From NCBI GenBank assembly GCA_902765025.1, contig CACWYC010000011.1, positions 1 to 46,333 of the forward strand: a DNA stretch of 46,333 bases. The letters run 5' to 3'. A model generated the notes under the pieces. It was not told the DNA's origin and made no database searches. It saw only the letters and a program-made list of their open reading frames with translations. This document shows, in pieces, positions 7,601 to 14,438 of the stretch. The stretch comes from Oscillospiraceae bacterium. GTDB taxonomy: Bacteria; Bacillota; Clostridia; Oscillospirales; Oscillospiraceae. The position numbers and the translations under genes are program-made. The first letter of the stretch is position 1. Each line of letters starts with the position of its first letter.

Positions 7601-7864
7601 ATCCCGCATAAATTCCTTACAAAGTAAATTGCAGACGCAGGCGTCATACCGCATGGCAGTATCGTCCACCCACTTTCGCTCGTTTTGGAGAGTCATAAGG
7701 ATGAGCAAATAAGCGCCCCAGAAGGTTGGCCTGCCGTTACTGTCCTCTTTTTCCCATGGGTAGGTCCGTTTACCGGTGGCGGGCTCTTTTCTGGCGTAGT
7801 TCAGGGTGCCTGTGCTGGCCTTCACATGGCGCCCCAAGTCCAGATACATATCCGTTTTTTTCAA
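4649..7864 (-). CDS. Tyr-less recombinase-like protein fused to a GyrA-CTD-like pinwheel
   Basis: 1071 residues. Residues about 50-415 follow a tyrosine recombinase: LLALETGLRTSEMLAL (Arg229), YLMRHQIITWA (Arg367, His368) and FALAGHRMED (His390). The first His of HxxR is Tyr364, and the nucleophile position reads Phe402 (KSDFANPD), so DNA cleavage is unlikely. A long low-complexity linker (about 430-765) includes the beta-rich NVNIYGDVNIHG (620-631) and a basic RVRVRKRRK patch. Residues about 768-1071 resemble the gyrase/topo IV subunit A C-terminal beta-pinwheel, which wraps DNA: VYLADKDYLL, IVVTENGWSS, TAHKGGKGNKF (like a GyrA box), ALLLVRSDGNVLCVPVADL. The start is TTG 7864, with AGGTGAT 5 bases upstream; the ATG at codon 6 has no such site. 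It lies 39 bases after its partner gene, as an operon. A DNA-architecture or accessory recombination role is inferred. Confidence 0.72.
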   Translation of the reverse strand: MKKTDMYLDLGRHVKASTGTLNYARKEPATGKRTYPWEKEDSNGRPTFWGAYLLILMTLQNERKWVDDTAMRYDACVCNLLCKEFMRDDDGHTVAFEDLYEEDIQERWKKTLDNIPGKAAAENCYVLLRLIMEIAHREELTKTMLWGTVSPIENADYTVTTDEEAGTHFGPPTEDMLQRQAKQLARQAVDNSICILPETEKKIYQMAESLVPEHGEYLGVLLALETGLRTSEMLALEYGDLVKMGEEDCYALRISKTSNKDSRTTKSGGKTHNMFRYAHISRHFAELLLERRDKIEKDNTGLNLDEVPVVCVGQDYTKRCIQKEANRALKYVLRVCGVAEDVMRAAAAAVRDEMAPQEETASLYLMRHQIITWAVACGCSQAMIFALAGHRMEDADVRKSDFANPDLFKSLADILRRRPLIQYLDKLPASYPLLPDMTEHADSIAIPLLTGETRSITAYATEPGVPIQIAAQGDVRVVHRQPIVLQQQIAPPSETTQSLLMHSCAVAIASGRESRDDLAANNISWLERGRNLTVETKSAAQLGAMTVPVQQNTVYEKEEDFAVDEQYVSTDAMDESSAAREAGRPAYGADRMSAPKRKSGGPSRSTGIHNNASQSISCANVNIYGDVNIHGAPHPVKEGRVRVRKRRKQTLRHEHKGQSSGPKKTTIRSRLAKRGEAAAEKVPESLRQAAEPVGEPHLIDNGSSGLELMPLPHREMSLPARRENDAAEAGQNAPPAGKPAERGPQKNTPASAPVAGSAKQEKYRPLQGGTVYLADKDYLLTKLPEDMLVMGKICTGGTAAVAKDTILTGLIVHDNTQPALLVTRDCSAYYIPKDVDLMEYLKKREEMRMALCAGGKLYAYPEGQWESVTLFSRQGRSVRVNTCDLPQKEGKKVSLWPSKKNGAPELAALYAQIKQTDCHPLLLDSSGFALHKDGGAKDTSRRGQRRSSAAMILNDAELVEVLPYDAAHPETIVVTENGWSSIHTTGITAHKGGKGNKFFKPGKKDRVGFACTAQGADALLLVRSDGNVLCVPVADLSELKAVSSSSAYSGKKTMPCGQGHTIVGILPLTVK

Positions 7865-7903
7865 ATGTTATCACCTCTGCTCTGTCATTTTACGGTCTAC
7901 CCA

Positions 7904-9379
7904 TCAGCCCGCGGCGGGGGTGTCTGCATCCATCCCTACCGTGACGCCGCCCTTGCAGCTGATGATACAGGTGCCGTCGCCGTGAGCTGTGACGGCGATG
8001 CGCTCCATGGCGTGCGCGGCCCCGTTCCCCAGCTGCACCATGTTGCCCCTCACGACAAACAGCTCGCGGTGCCATCGCTCCATTTTTGCCACCAGCATAG
8101 CCATGACGTATGGATGCTTCCAATCAACATAATACTGCCCGTACGTCGTTTCGCGTCTATATCCCAGCACTGCGCAGATTTCTTCGTCGTTCATGGCACC
8201 GCTATGCTTCAGGTAGTATCTGGCGCTGGCGCGAGGCATGTCCCCATCAAAACGGCCGTTCTTTCGCCCTGGCCCGTTGGGCGTGTAAAGGCGCACCTGC
8301 TGCACTGCGTTGATGGCGTTATCCTCATATTTCTTCAGATCTTTCGGGTTAAGATAACCACCGCTCTCGCCTTGAAACAGTGGGACGTCGATGTCCTTCG
8401 CCCTATGCCGGGACACCTGACTTGCCAGCAGCAGAGACAGCACTTCCGTGCAGGGCAGGGCACGGAGGCTCCACCGATCTTCCGGGTAGGAGGTGACCGT
8501 GGGCGCGGACTTGTACTTTCCCCGGTGTTCTTTATTAATCACCAGGTACGTAATGATTTCCGGCTCCTTGTCCTGCTGCGTTGGGAAGGTGATCTGCCTC
8601 ACATCTTTCACAGTCAGCGCGCATATCTCGTAGGCAGTCATCCCGGTGAGGAGGCGAACCAGCGCCGCCTGCGACAGCTCCGAGTCATTTCCCACGTAGC
8701 GTCTTACCAGCGCAGCGGTCTCCTCCTTCGTCAGGGAGCTCCTAGCGAGGGCTTTCAGCATGTAGGATGTTTCTGTCGTAGGGGACGTCAGTTGCCCGGC
8801 GGTCCCCTTTGGGATAAATCCGTCCCGCTCGGCGCATCTCAGGACCCCTGCAATCAGATGGCGGTATGTGATCTCTTTATGGGTAAGTGCGCTGTGGGAT
8901 GCCTTGCGCTTGGTCAGATCGTCGATAGCGGTGTTGACGGTCTCCAAAATGTGGGGATCATGGAGGGAGATGTCACCTATACGCCGGCACAGCACCTCAT
9001 CCCACAGCGCTTGATATTCGTTCGCCTTGCCCAGTAACTGCTCCGACACCGTAATATCGCTCAAGCACAGGAAACGATAGGTCTCCAGGGTCATAGGCGT
9101 GCGGTTTTCCAGGGCGTCGTCGAGAATTTCCTTCGCGTGGTCCAGCACCAGCTTCGCGGCCATTTCCGCCACTTTCTGCTCAAACGCCTCGGGTTTGGCG
9201 CGGACATCCACCTGCCCGATTTTTTTGCCGCCCAGGTCGAGGTAGAGCACCGTTTTGTCCCTCTGATCCTGTGTCGCCTTTCCGTCCTGTCTCTTATTTG
9301 CGTAACCGTGCGACGGGTTCTGCATGCGCAGTGTCAGCCCGTGCGTGTGATATTCCAGGTCGTTTCGGTGGTTGCTCAT
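7904..9379 (-). CDS. Degenerate tyrosine recombinase-like protein
   Basis: 491 residues, ATG 9379 with GGGAGG 7-8 bases upstream. The C-terminal half (about 215-430) follows the tyrosine recombinase fold: LLTGMTAYEICAL matches TGLRxxE but has Thr248 in place of Arg I; GDMPRASARYY matches HxLRH with Asp380 for His and Arg383 kept; VLGYRRETTYGQYYVDW has Tyr407 for the LGH His but keeps the nucleophile at Tyr416/417 with normal spacing. The N-terminal 200 residues are unassigned, apart from a DKTVLYLDLGGKK beta segment that resembles the start of the neighbouring 1071-residue protein (MYLDLG). It is the first gene of a two-gene operon. Its losses complement those of its partner, which lacks Tyr but keeps Arg I and the LGH His. 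Joint action is speculation. Confidence 0.68.
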   Translation of the reverse strand: MSNHRNDLEYHTHGLTLRMQNPSHGYANKRQDGKATQDQRDKTVLYLDLGGKKIGQVDVRAKPEAFEQKVAEMAAKLVLDHAKEILDDALENRTPMTLETYRFLCLSDITVSEQLLGKANEYQALWDEVLCRRIGDISLHDPHILETVNTAIDDLTKRKASHSALTHKEITYRHLIAGVLRCAERDGFIPKGTAGQLTSPTTETSYMLKALARSSLTKEETAALVRRYVGNDSELSQAALVRLLTGMTAYEICALTVKDVRQITFPTQQDKEPEIITYLVINKEHRGKYKSAPTVTSYPEDRWSLRALPCTEVLSLLLASQVSRHRAKDIDVPLFQGESGGYLNPKDLKKYEDNAINAVQQVRLYTPNGPGRKNGRFDGDMPRASARYYLKHSGAMNDEEICAVLGYRRETTYGQYYVDWKHPYVMAMLVAKMERWHRELFVVRGNMVQLGNGAAHAMERIAVTAHGDGTCIISCKGGVTVGMDADTPAAG

Positions 9380-9504
9380 TTTGATGGCCTCCCGTTTATG
9401 ATGCCATCATCTTATCAAAGGGGCTTTCTTTGTCATCATTTTCGGTGTATCATTATCGGAGACACTCTCTCAGAAAAGGCGAAAATCCGCACTTAATCCA
9501 TAAT

Positions 9505-9517
9505 AAACGATTCGTTT
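9505..9517. promoter_or_regulatory. Palindrome in the divergent control region
   Basis: AAACGA (9505-9510), T, TCGTTT (9512-9517): perfect 6-bp arms around one base, in the AT-rich 200-bp gap between the divergent genes starting at 9379 and 9581. The position suits an operator controlling both. TATAAT occurs at about 9556-9561, right before the ribosome binding site of the rightward gene, but without a good -35. Confidence 0.4.
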
Positions 9518-9580
9518 TATACACTTCTATCTTCTTTTTGCCACAAATAACGTACTATAATTTTTTCAGGAGGTCAGCAG

Positions 9581-11224
9581 ATGTCAAAGGCCGGAAACAC
9601 CTATCCATGCTCTATCAGTCTTAACGATACCGTGGTAAAAGTGCGCAAACAGCAGTCCGGCAGTAACGTCCGATATTCGTTGACCTATTCTCCGGAAAGC
9701 GTGTTGGAATGGGCGCCCATATCATCCTTACAGGAAGATACGGTGGAATATTATCTGGGTTGCTACAGGCTGGGTATAAAAAAAGAGCCCGAGTATCTCG
9801 AGCGGAATTTGAAAGAATACTGCGATAAATGCAGCAACAAACCAGATATGGAAGATATGGAAGATATGGAAGATATGGAACAAAAAGACTGGTGTCTGGG
9901 CTTCCGGGACGTTTGCCGCATCACCGCCAAGGACATCAAAAGGAGATCCGTTTGTCAGCAGGTCAAAAAACCCGACTGCCGTGAATGCAAAAAGCGCGCC
10001 GGAAGTGACAAACGGGAAATCAGAGTTTACGACATCCGCTTCCACGGCCATCCCACCCAGGTCATTTTGCATTACTCTCCGGTTGACTGCAAATGGTACC
10101 GCGAATGGATCAATAAACACCTTTCCGGTGTCAACGGGGTCAATCGAGGTGCCTGCCGCTTCAGCACGCGTTTGGTGGAAGCGGTGAACCGCGTTTTTGC
10201 CAAGGATATGGCTGAAATCGCACACTGTAAGTGCAGCTATCTCTCAGAGTCGCTTGACATCCCACGCGATACCCTCAAGCGGTGGCGTTACGCTAAGGAG
10301 AGGAAAGCCTTAACAGCGTACAAGGTGGCCGCAGCGGTGCAGCGTCTGCACACGGACGACAGGATGCAGCGTGCGGAAGGACGTGGCGCTGCTACCTTCG
10401 TTTTTTCCAAAACCATGCCCGCTCGCACAATCGCTCTGCTGTATGTACACGAAAGCCGACACTGGCAGCTTATGCATGACATAATCTATACGCCGTTGGA
10501 GTGTACTCCCCGGATATTACAATGCAGACCAATCGACTGCTTCAACCTGGCGTTTGACTATTTCGTCCATAGCGGGTGCCTATATCCGGCGGAGTGTGCC
10601 CTGTTTTTCGTGCGTTTCAGATACAGCAGCTTAAAAATGCCTTCCGCGCTGTCCGTGGTGATGAATCGGTTGGACGAGGAAGAGCGGAAGTACTATCACG
10701 AAGCGGTGGCATTTCTGCTGCGAGAGTGGAAAGAGCTGATTCATACAGCGATCCAGCCCCTCTCACCGTGGGAAGCCGCTGCCGCTGTGATTCGGAGCAT
10801 GTTTGACTGGGGCGAAAACGACGAGGATTGTCGGCTATATCATCGTCTCAGTTTACTAAGAGGGAAATATGGCCTCAGCGAAGAAAGCGATTTTTCAATG
10901 GACCTGGATGCAGAAGCGATGGAGCTTTGCGATTTGCTGGATAGGCGGCTGACCCAGTCGGATGTGGCCAGGTTGCTGGCGTTCAACGCGTACGCCCTGT
11001 CAGGTGACCCGGCACCCGGCGACAGAGAGGATAAGGACGGCCGCATGATCCAGCGGGATGCGCAGAGCGGCTTCTTCTTCGATGCGTCAGGTGAGTTTAT
11101 CTACACGCTTGCACATCTGCGGAAGCACGGCGGCATGCCGATTCAGCCACTGAAGACGCTGCTTGACCATGGTTTGCTGGCACGGGAAGAGGACGACGAG
11201 CCCGGAACAGTACCGCTAACGTGA
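9581..11224 (+). CDS. Zinc-ribbon/HTH protein resembling the front of ISL3 transposases
   Basis: 547 residues, ATG 9581 with AGGAGG 7 bases upstream. Cysteines (CDKC, DWC, DVC, SVC, DCREC) are spread over residues about 85-145 and again near 168 and 215. The part reading REIRVYDIRFHGHPTQVILH, then GACRFSTRLVEAVNRVF and SESLDIPRDTLKRW, resembles the N-terminal zinc-ribbon plus HTH of ISL3-family transposases. No DDE catalytic triad follows; residues 270-547 are helical and unassigned. Four copies of a 9-bp repeat encode DMEDMEDMEDME (about 89-100). It is divergent from the two recombinase-like genes and next to the CTGGGAC repeats, so a sequence-specific DNA-binding partner or regulator of that module is the likely role (inference). 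Confidence 0.55.
   Translation: MSKAGNTYPCSISLNDTVVKVRKQQSGSNVRYSLTYSPESVLEWAPISSLQEDTVEYYLGCYRLGIKKEPEYLERNLKEYCDKCSNKPDMEDMEDMEDMEQKDWCLGFRDVCRITAKDIKRRSVCQQVKKPDCRECKKRAGSDKREIRVYDIRFHGHPTQVILHYSPVDCKWYREWINKHLSGVNGVNRGACRFSTRLVEAVNRVFAKDMAEIAHCKCSYLSESLDIPRDTLKRWRYAKERKALTAYKVAAAVQRLHTDDRMQRAEGRGAATFVFSKTMPARTIALLYVHESRHWQLMHDIIYTPLECTPRILQCRPIDCFNLAFDYFVHSGCLYPAECALFFVRFRYSSLKMPSALSVVMNRLDEEERKYYHEAVAFLLREWKELIHTAIQPLSPWEAAAAVIRSMFDWGENDEDCRLYHRLSLLRGKYGLSEESDFSMDLDAEAMELCDLLDRRLTQSDVARLLAFNAYALSGDPAPGDREDKDGRMIQRDAQSGFFFDASGEFIYTLAHLRKHGGMPIQPLKTLLDHGLLAREEDDEPGTVPLT
9845..9880 (+). repeat. Four tandem copies of GATATGGAA inside a gene
   Basis: Four exact, in-frame 9-bp units encoding Asp-Met-Glu. 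Slippage would add or remove three residues without a frameshift, so this stretch may vary in length between strains. Confidence 0.95.
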
Positions 11225-11305
11225 TGGATGTCATCCTCTGGCGTGTCAGCGCAGCGGAAAGCATTGTTAAGTAAATAGATTGCCGCCTCAAAGGCCATGG
11301 CGTTC
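11225..11305. other. Start of the gap between the zinc-ribbon gene and the tRNA genes
   Basis: No gene is seen between the stop at 11224 and tRNA-fMet. This first part shows no clear signal; the repeat cluster at 11306-11404 and the tRNA terminator at 11467-11516 fill most of the rest. Confidence 0.5.
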
Positions 11306-11404
11306 CGAACTGGGACAAAACGGCCGTCAACTGGGACGGCAAAAAAATAACAGGCATTTTTGTCCCAGTTCAGCCCTTTTGAGCTGGGACAATTGCCTGT
11401 TATT
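11306..11404. repeat. Palindromic cluster of CTGGGAC repeats next to tRNA-fMet
   Basis: Four copies of CTGGGAC: forward at 11310, 11331 and 11384, and reverse at 11362-11368. The last two form arms of a larger palindrome: AATAACAGGCA (11346-11356) pairs with TGCCTGTTATT (11394-11404), and inside it TTGTCCCAG pairs with CTGGGACAA around a 15-base centre. Repeated sites in inverted order at the end of a module of recombinase-like genes look like protein-binding sites for recombination, an element end, or replication control. A transcribed hairpin is also possible. No gene is present. Confidence 0.6.
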
Positions 11405-11466
11405 CTATGCGCAGAAGCGCTTGCATCCGATCTGCGCTATTTTCTCTAAAAAGTTGCAAAAAATAT

Positions 11467-11516
11467 AAAAAACAGAACGATTTACCGCTTTTTATGTGGT
11501 AAATCGTTCTGTTTTT
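11467..11516 (-). terminator. Terminator of the tRNA operon
   Basis: AAAAACAGAACGATTTACC (11467-11485) and its exact inverse (11498-11516) form a 19-bp stem with a 12-base loop and an A/T run at each end, so it can act in both directions. It follows the CCA end of tRNA-fMet. Confidence 0.9.
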
Positions 11517-11591
11517 GGTTGCGGAGATAGGATTCGAACCTACGACCTCCGGGTTATGAGCCCGACGAGCTGCCAACTGCTCTACTCCGCG
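11516..11591 (-). tRNA. tRNA-fMet (initiator, anticodon CAU)
   Basis: A 76-nt cloverleaf on the reverse strand with encoded CCA. The anticodon loop reads CTCATAA. Two initiator hallmarks are visible: C1 opposite A72 is unpaired (5' CGCGGAG, 3' CTCCGCA), and the anticodon stem has three consecutive G-C pairs (GGG/CCC). The T arm has GGTTCGAATCC. It lies 19 bases downstream of tRNA-Leu and is probably cotranscribed with it. Confidence 0.93.
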
Positions 11592-11610
11592 ATATTTACT
11601 TTACCGGAAT

Positions 11611-11696
11611 TGGTGCCGGTGACCGGACTCGAACCGGTACGGTATTGCTACCGGGAGATTTTAAGTCTCCTGTGTCTACCATTCCACCACACCGGC
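11611..11696 (-). tRNA. tRNA-Leu (anticodon UAA)
   Basis: An 86-nt class II tRNA on the reverse strand. The acceptor GCCGGTG pairs with CACCGGC, followed by ACCA. The anticodon arm GGAGA-CTTAAAA-TCTCC gives UAA. A long variable arm (CCGGTAGCAATACCG) and the T loop GGTTCGAGTCC confirm the leucine type. Confidence 0.95.
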
Positions 11697-11713
11697 GGAT
11701 ACTGGCAAAGGGT

Positions 11714-11742
11714 AGAATACCACATCCCCGCCCCTGTGTCAA
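11714..11742 (-). promoter_or_regulatory. Promoter of the tRNA-Leu/tRNA-fMet operon
   Basis: On the reverse strand, TTGACA (11742-11737), 17 bases, TATTCT (11719-11714), 18 bases before the tRNA-Leu 5' end. Confidence 0.85.
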
Positions 11743-11852
11743 CCCCTATTTTGCAAAAACACGGAAAATCCATGGACACGCTTCGCCAAAAGGTGACGGC
11801 AGGGGAGGAGGCGGCGGAACAATCGGGTGATAGACGCCGGGAGGGAGAAAGG

Positions 11853-11880
11853 AAAAAGGGGCGCTTTCGCGCCCCTTTTA
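11853..11880 (-). terminator. Terminator of the thiolase gene
   Basis: GGGGCGC (11858-11864) and GCGCCCC (11869-11875) with loop TTTC, flanked by A and T runs; on the reverse strand a TTTTTCC run follows. It lies just after the thiolase stop. Confidence 0.88.
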
Positions 11881-11909
11881 TGCTACAATGAGGTGTTCCG
11901 TCAGCGATT

Positions 11910-13166
11910 TCAGCACTTCTCGAACACGGTGGCAACGCCCATGCCGCCGCCGATGCACAGCGTGGCCAGGCCCAGCTTAGCTTCGTCACGACGGCACAGC
12001 TCGTGCAGCAGCGTGACGATGATGCGCGCGCCGGAAGCGCCCACGGGGTGGCCCAGGGAGATGGCGCCGCCGTTGACGTTGACCTTGCTCATGTCAAAGT
12101 GCAGCTCGCGGGCCACGGCGATGGACTGGGCAGCGAATGCCTCGTTGGCCTCGATGAGGTCCATATCGTCCACGGTCAGGCCGGCCTTGGCCAGCGCCTG
12201 GCGGGTCGCCACCACGGGGCCCACGCCCATAATCTTGGGATCCACGCCGCCCTGGCCCCAGCCGATCAGCTTGGCCATGGGCTTCAGGCCGTACTTCTCC
12301 ACAGCCTCGCCGGAGGCCAGCACGATGGCGGCAGCACCGTCGTTGATGCCGGAGGCGTTGGCGGCGGTAACGCGCTGCTGGCCGCGGTCAGCGGCATCCT
12401 GGATGCCGGTGGGCTCAAAGGTGTGTACCACCTGGGGCTCCGGGGACTCGGGGCCCACGGGGAAGGCGCCGCGCAGCTTGGCGATGCTCTCGGTGGTGAC
12501 GCCGGCCTTGGGGAACTCGTCACGGGCGAAGGGCACCATGTCCTTCTTCACCTTCACCATCACGGGGACGATCTCCTGGTCGAACTTGCCGGCGGCCTGG
12601 GCGGCCTCGGTCTTCTGCTGAGAGGAGGCGGCAAAGGCGTCCTGCTCGGCACGGGTGATGCCCCAGACATCGTTGATATTCTCGGCGGTGGTGCCCATGT
12701 GGTAGTTGTTATAGGCGTCCCACAGGCCGTCCTTGATCATGGTGTCCACCAGCTTCTTGTCGCCCATGCGGGCGCCCCAGCGGGCGTCGGGAGCGGCATA
12801 GGGCGCAGCGCTCATGTTCTCGGTACCGCCGCACACCACGATGTTGGCGTCGCCGGCCAGGATGGAGCGGGCACCCTCAATCACGGACTTCATGCCGGAG
12901 CCGCACACCATACCCACGGTGTAGGCGGGGACGGAATAGGGGATACCGGCCTTGATGGAGACCTGGCGAGCCACGTTCTGGCCCAGCCCTGCGGTCAGGA
13001 TGCAGCCGAACATCACCTCATCCACGTTCTCAGGAGCCACATTGGCGCGCTTGAGGGCCTCCTTCACCACGATGGCGCCCATCTCGGGGGCGGGGGTGTT
13101 CTTCAGGGAGCCGCCAAAAGAGCCGATAGCGGTACGGCAGCAATTCACTACATACAAATCCTTCAT
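11910..13166 (-). CDS. thlA: Acetyl-CoA C-acetyltransferase (thiolase)
   Basis: 418 residues. It condenses two acetyl-CoA to acetoacetyl-CoA, the entry step to butyrate and other C4 products in anaerobic Clostridia, in the cytoplasm. Catalytic residues visible: Cys88 in GMVCGSGMKS, His373 in AISLGHPVGASGARI, and Cys404 in LCIGGGMG. It is about 25 residues longer than usual because of an insertion at about 237-265, between LRGAF and AANASGINDG, on the surface side of the fold (inference). ATG 13166 has AGGAGGA 6 bases upstream. It is a single-gene unit with its own promoter (13213-13241) and terminator; no other butyrate genes are adjacent. Confidence 0.93.
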   Translation of the reverse strand: MKDLYVVNCCRTAIGSFGGSLKNTPAPEMGAIVVKEALKRANVAPENVDEVMFGCILTAGLGQNVARQVSIKAGIPYSVPAYTVGMVCGSGMKSVIEGARSILAGDANIVVCGGTENMSAAPYAAPDARWGARMGDKKLVDTMIKDGLWDAYNNYHMGTTAENINDVWGITRAEQDAFAASSQQKTEAAQAAGKFDQEIVPVMVKVKKDMVPFARDEFPKAGVTTESIAKLRGAFPVGPESPEPQVVHTFEPTGIQDAADRGQQRVTAANASGINDGAAAIVLASGEAVEKYGLKPMAKLIGWGQGGVDPKIMGVGPVVATRQALAKAGLTVDDMDLIEANEAFAAQSIAVARELHFDMSKVNVNGGAISLGHPVGASGARIIVTLLHELCRRDEAKLGLATLCIGGGMGVATVFEKC

Positions 13167-13212
13167 GTTGTTCCTCCTATACAGTTTCGCGGGAGATTAC
13201 CCACATACCAAT

Positions 13213-13241
13213 ATCGTAGCCACTTTATCAAAAACAGTCAA
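13213..13241 (-). promoter_or_regulatory. Promoter of the thiolase gene
   Basis: On the reverse strand, TTGACT (13241-13236), 17 bases, TACGAT (13218-13213), about 45 bases before the start codon. Confidence 0.7.
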
Positions 13242-13283
13242 CCATTAAAATGATGAAAAGGGTAAAACCGTGATTTCACTAAT

Positions 13284-13333
13284 AAAACGGGGCGTTTTTC
13301 CGTCACTTTGACGATGGAAAAACACCCCGTTTT
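13284..13333 (-). terminator. Terminator of the mfd/foldase operon
   Basis: AAAACGGGG and GTTTTTCC (13284-13301) pair with GGAAAAAC and CCCCGTTTT (13316-13333), one mismatch, with T-runs on both strands. It lies 16 bases after the foldase stop. Confidence 0.85.
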
Positions 13334-13349
13334 GTGAAGAAAAAAACGA

Positions 13350-14438
13350 TTATCCCGCACTCTGGGCGGCGTCACGGCTGTCCATAAGGCCCCGGTAAAA
13401 GGCCAGGGTGTCCACCTGGGAGAGCAGCTCGTCGTTGTAGCCCACCACGGCGCTGTCGATGCGCTCCTCCGCCATTTCGTCAAACACCAGGTTGGCCAGC
13501 TCGTCCATATCCATGGCGGTGCGGATGGCCAGATAATAGGTGTCGCCATCGCCGATGACGCCGCTGAAATCCCCCTCGTTCAGCACGGAGAGAGAGGCCG
13601 CCAGCACGTCGCCGGAATCGTGGCTGTGGTACAGCATGGGGGCGCTGTCCTGCCCCAGCTCGGCGGCCACCGCGTCAAACTCCGCCGCCGCGTCCGCCGC
13701 CTGGGCGATGCGCTCTGCGTAGGCGTCCGCCAGCTCCCGGGCGGCACTCACGCCGTCGGACTGCACCACCAGAATCTTGGCGGTGACGGCGCCGTGCTCC
13801 GCCGCCTCGGCCAGCAGCGCCTCGTCACTGGGCCGCAGGGTGCCGCCCTCCGCGGTGTAGGCGTCAATCAGGTGGTTCAGCAGGTAGGAGTGGGACAGAA
13901 TCTGGTTGACAAAGCTCTCGCTGATGCCGATGCTCTCCAGATACTGGGCAAAGGCCTCCTCGCCGCCCAGAGAGGCCACCGTCTCGGCCCGCTGCGCCTC
14001 CAGATCCGCCACGTCCGCCTCGGTGAGGGTGATGCCCACCTCGTCGGCCCAGCCGCGGATGACCGCATTCTGCACAATCATGGCCCGGGTCTGTTCCTCG
14101 GCCTGGTCGGCCAGGTAGTCTCCGGCGGTGACGCCGTCGGTGATGACGGTGTCCAGGTCGGTGATGCCCATGTAGCCCAGATAGGTGCTGTGGTAGTCGC
14201 AGAAATAGCTGAGCCAGTAGAGGTATTCCTCCACGGTGATGTTGTCCTGGTTCACGGTCATCACCACGCCGTCGGGATGGAGGGCGGTGAGCTGATAGAA
14301 CCGGCCCTCGGTGCTGCGGCCCTTGGTCATGCCGCCGGACATGGCCACCGCGCCGGTCAGCAGCAGCGCCGCCGCCACGCCGGCAACGAGGCGCACAATG
14401 AGATTGTAAGTATCACGGGTGAGTTGCAAGGGAATCAT
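13350..14438 (-). CDS. PpiC/SurA-type foldase (peptidylprolyl isomerase-like)
   Basis: 362 residues. Residues about 13-34 are one membrane segment (VRLVAGVAAALLLTGAVAM) with no lipobox Cys, so the protein is probably anchored with its C-terminus outside. The middle (about 55-200) is a SurA/PrsA-like helical chaperone region (VNQDNITVEEYLYWLSYF). Residues about 215-310 match a parvulin-like rotamase in outline (VTAKILVVQSDGVSAARELAD, VLNEGDFSGVIGDGDTYYLAI), but it is divergent and isomerase activity is uncertain. It probably helps fold exported proteins. The start overlaps the end of mfd by 26 bases, so the two are translationally coupled. Confidence 0.75.
   Translation of the reverse strand: MIPLQLTRDTYNLIVRLVAGVAAALLLTGAVAMSGGMTKGRSTEGRFYQLTALHPDGVVMTVNQDNITVEEYLYWLSYFCDYHSTYLGYMGITDLDTVITDGVTAGDYLADQAEEQTRAMIVQNAVIRGWADEVGITLTEADVADLEAQRAETVASLGGEEAFAQYLESIGISESFVNQILSHSYLLNHLIDAYTAEGGTLRPSDEALLAEAAEHGAVTAKILVVQSDGVSAARELADAYAERIAQAADAAAEFDAVAAELGQDSAPMLYHSHDSGDVLAASLSVLNEGDFSGVIGDGDTYYLAIRTAMDMDELANLVFDEMAEERIDSAVVGYNDELLSQVDTLAFYRGLMDSRDAAQSAG

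Noticed and set aside
3187..9379. Recombinase-in-trio (RIT) element made of three tyrosine recombinases
   Set aside because: The three genes are not in one direction, do not overlap, and two lack catalytic residues; RIT elements have three consecutive co-directional recombinases.
9581..11224. A functional ISL3 insertion sequence
   Set aside because: Only the zinc-ribbon/HTH part resembles ISL3. No DDE triad is visible and no terminal inverted repeats with target duplication were found around the gene.
12003..13253. Long rightward ORF rich in Gly, His and Ala opposite the thiolase
   Set aside because: It is an antisense shadow of the thiolase gene, caused by high GC content, with no ribosome binding site or recognisable domain.
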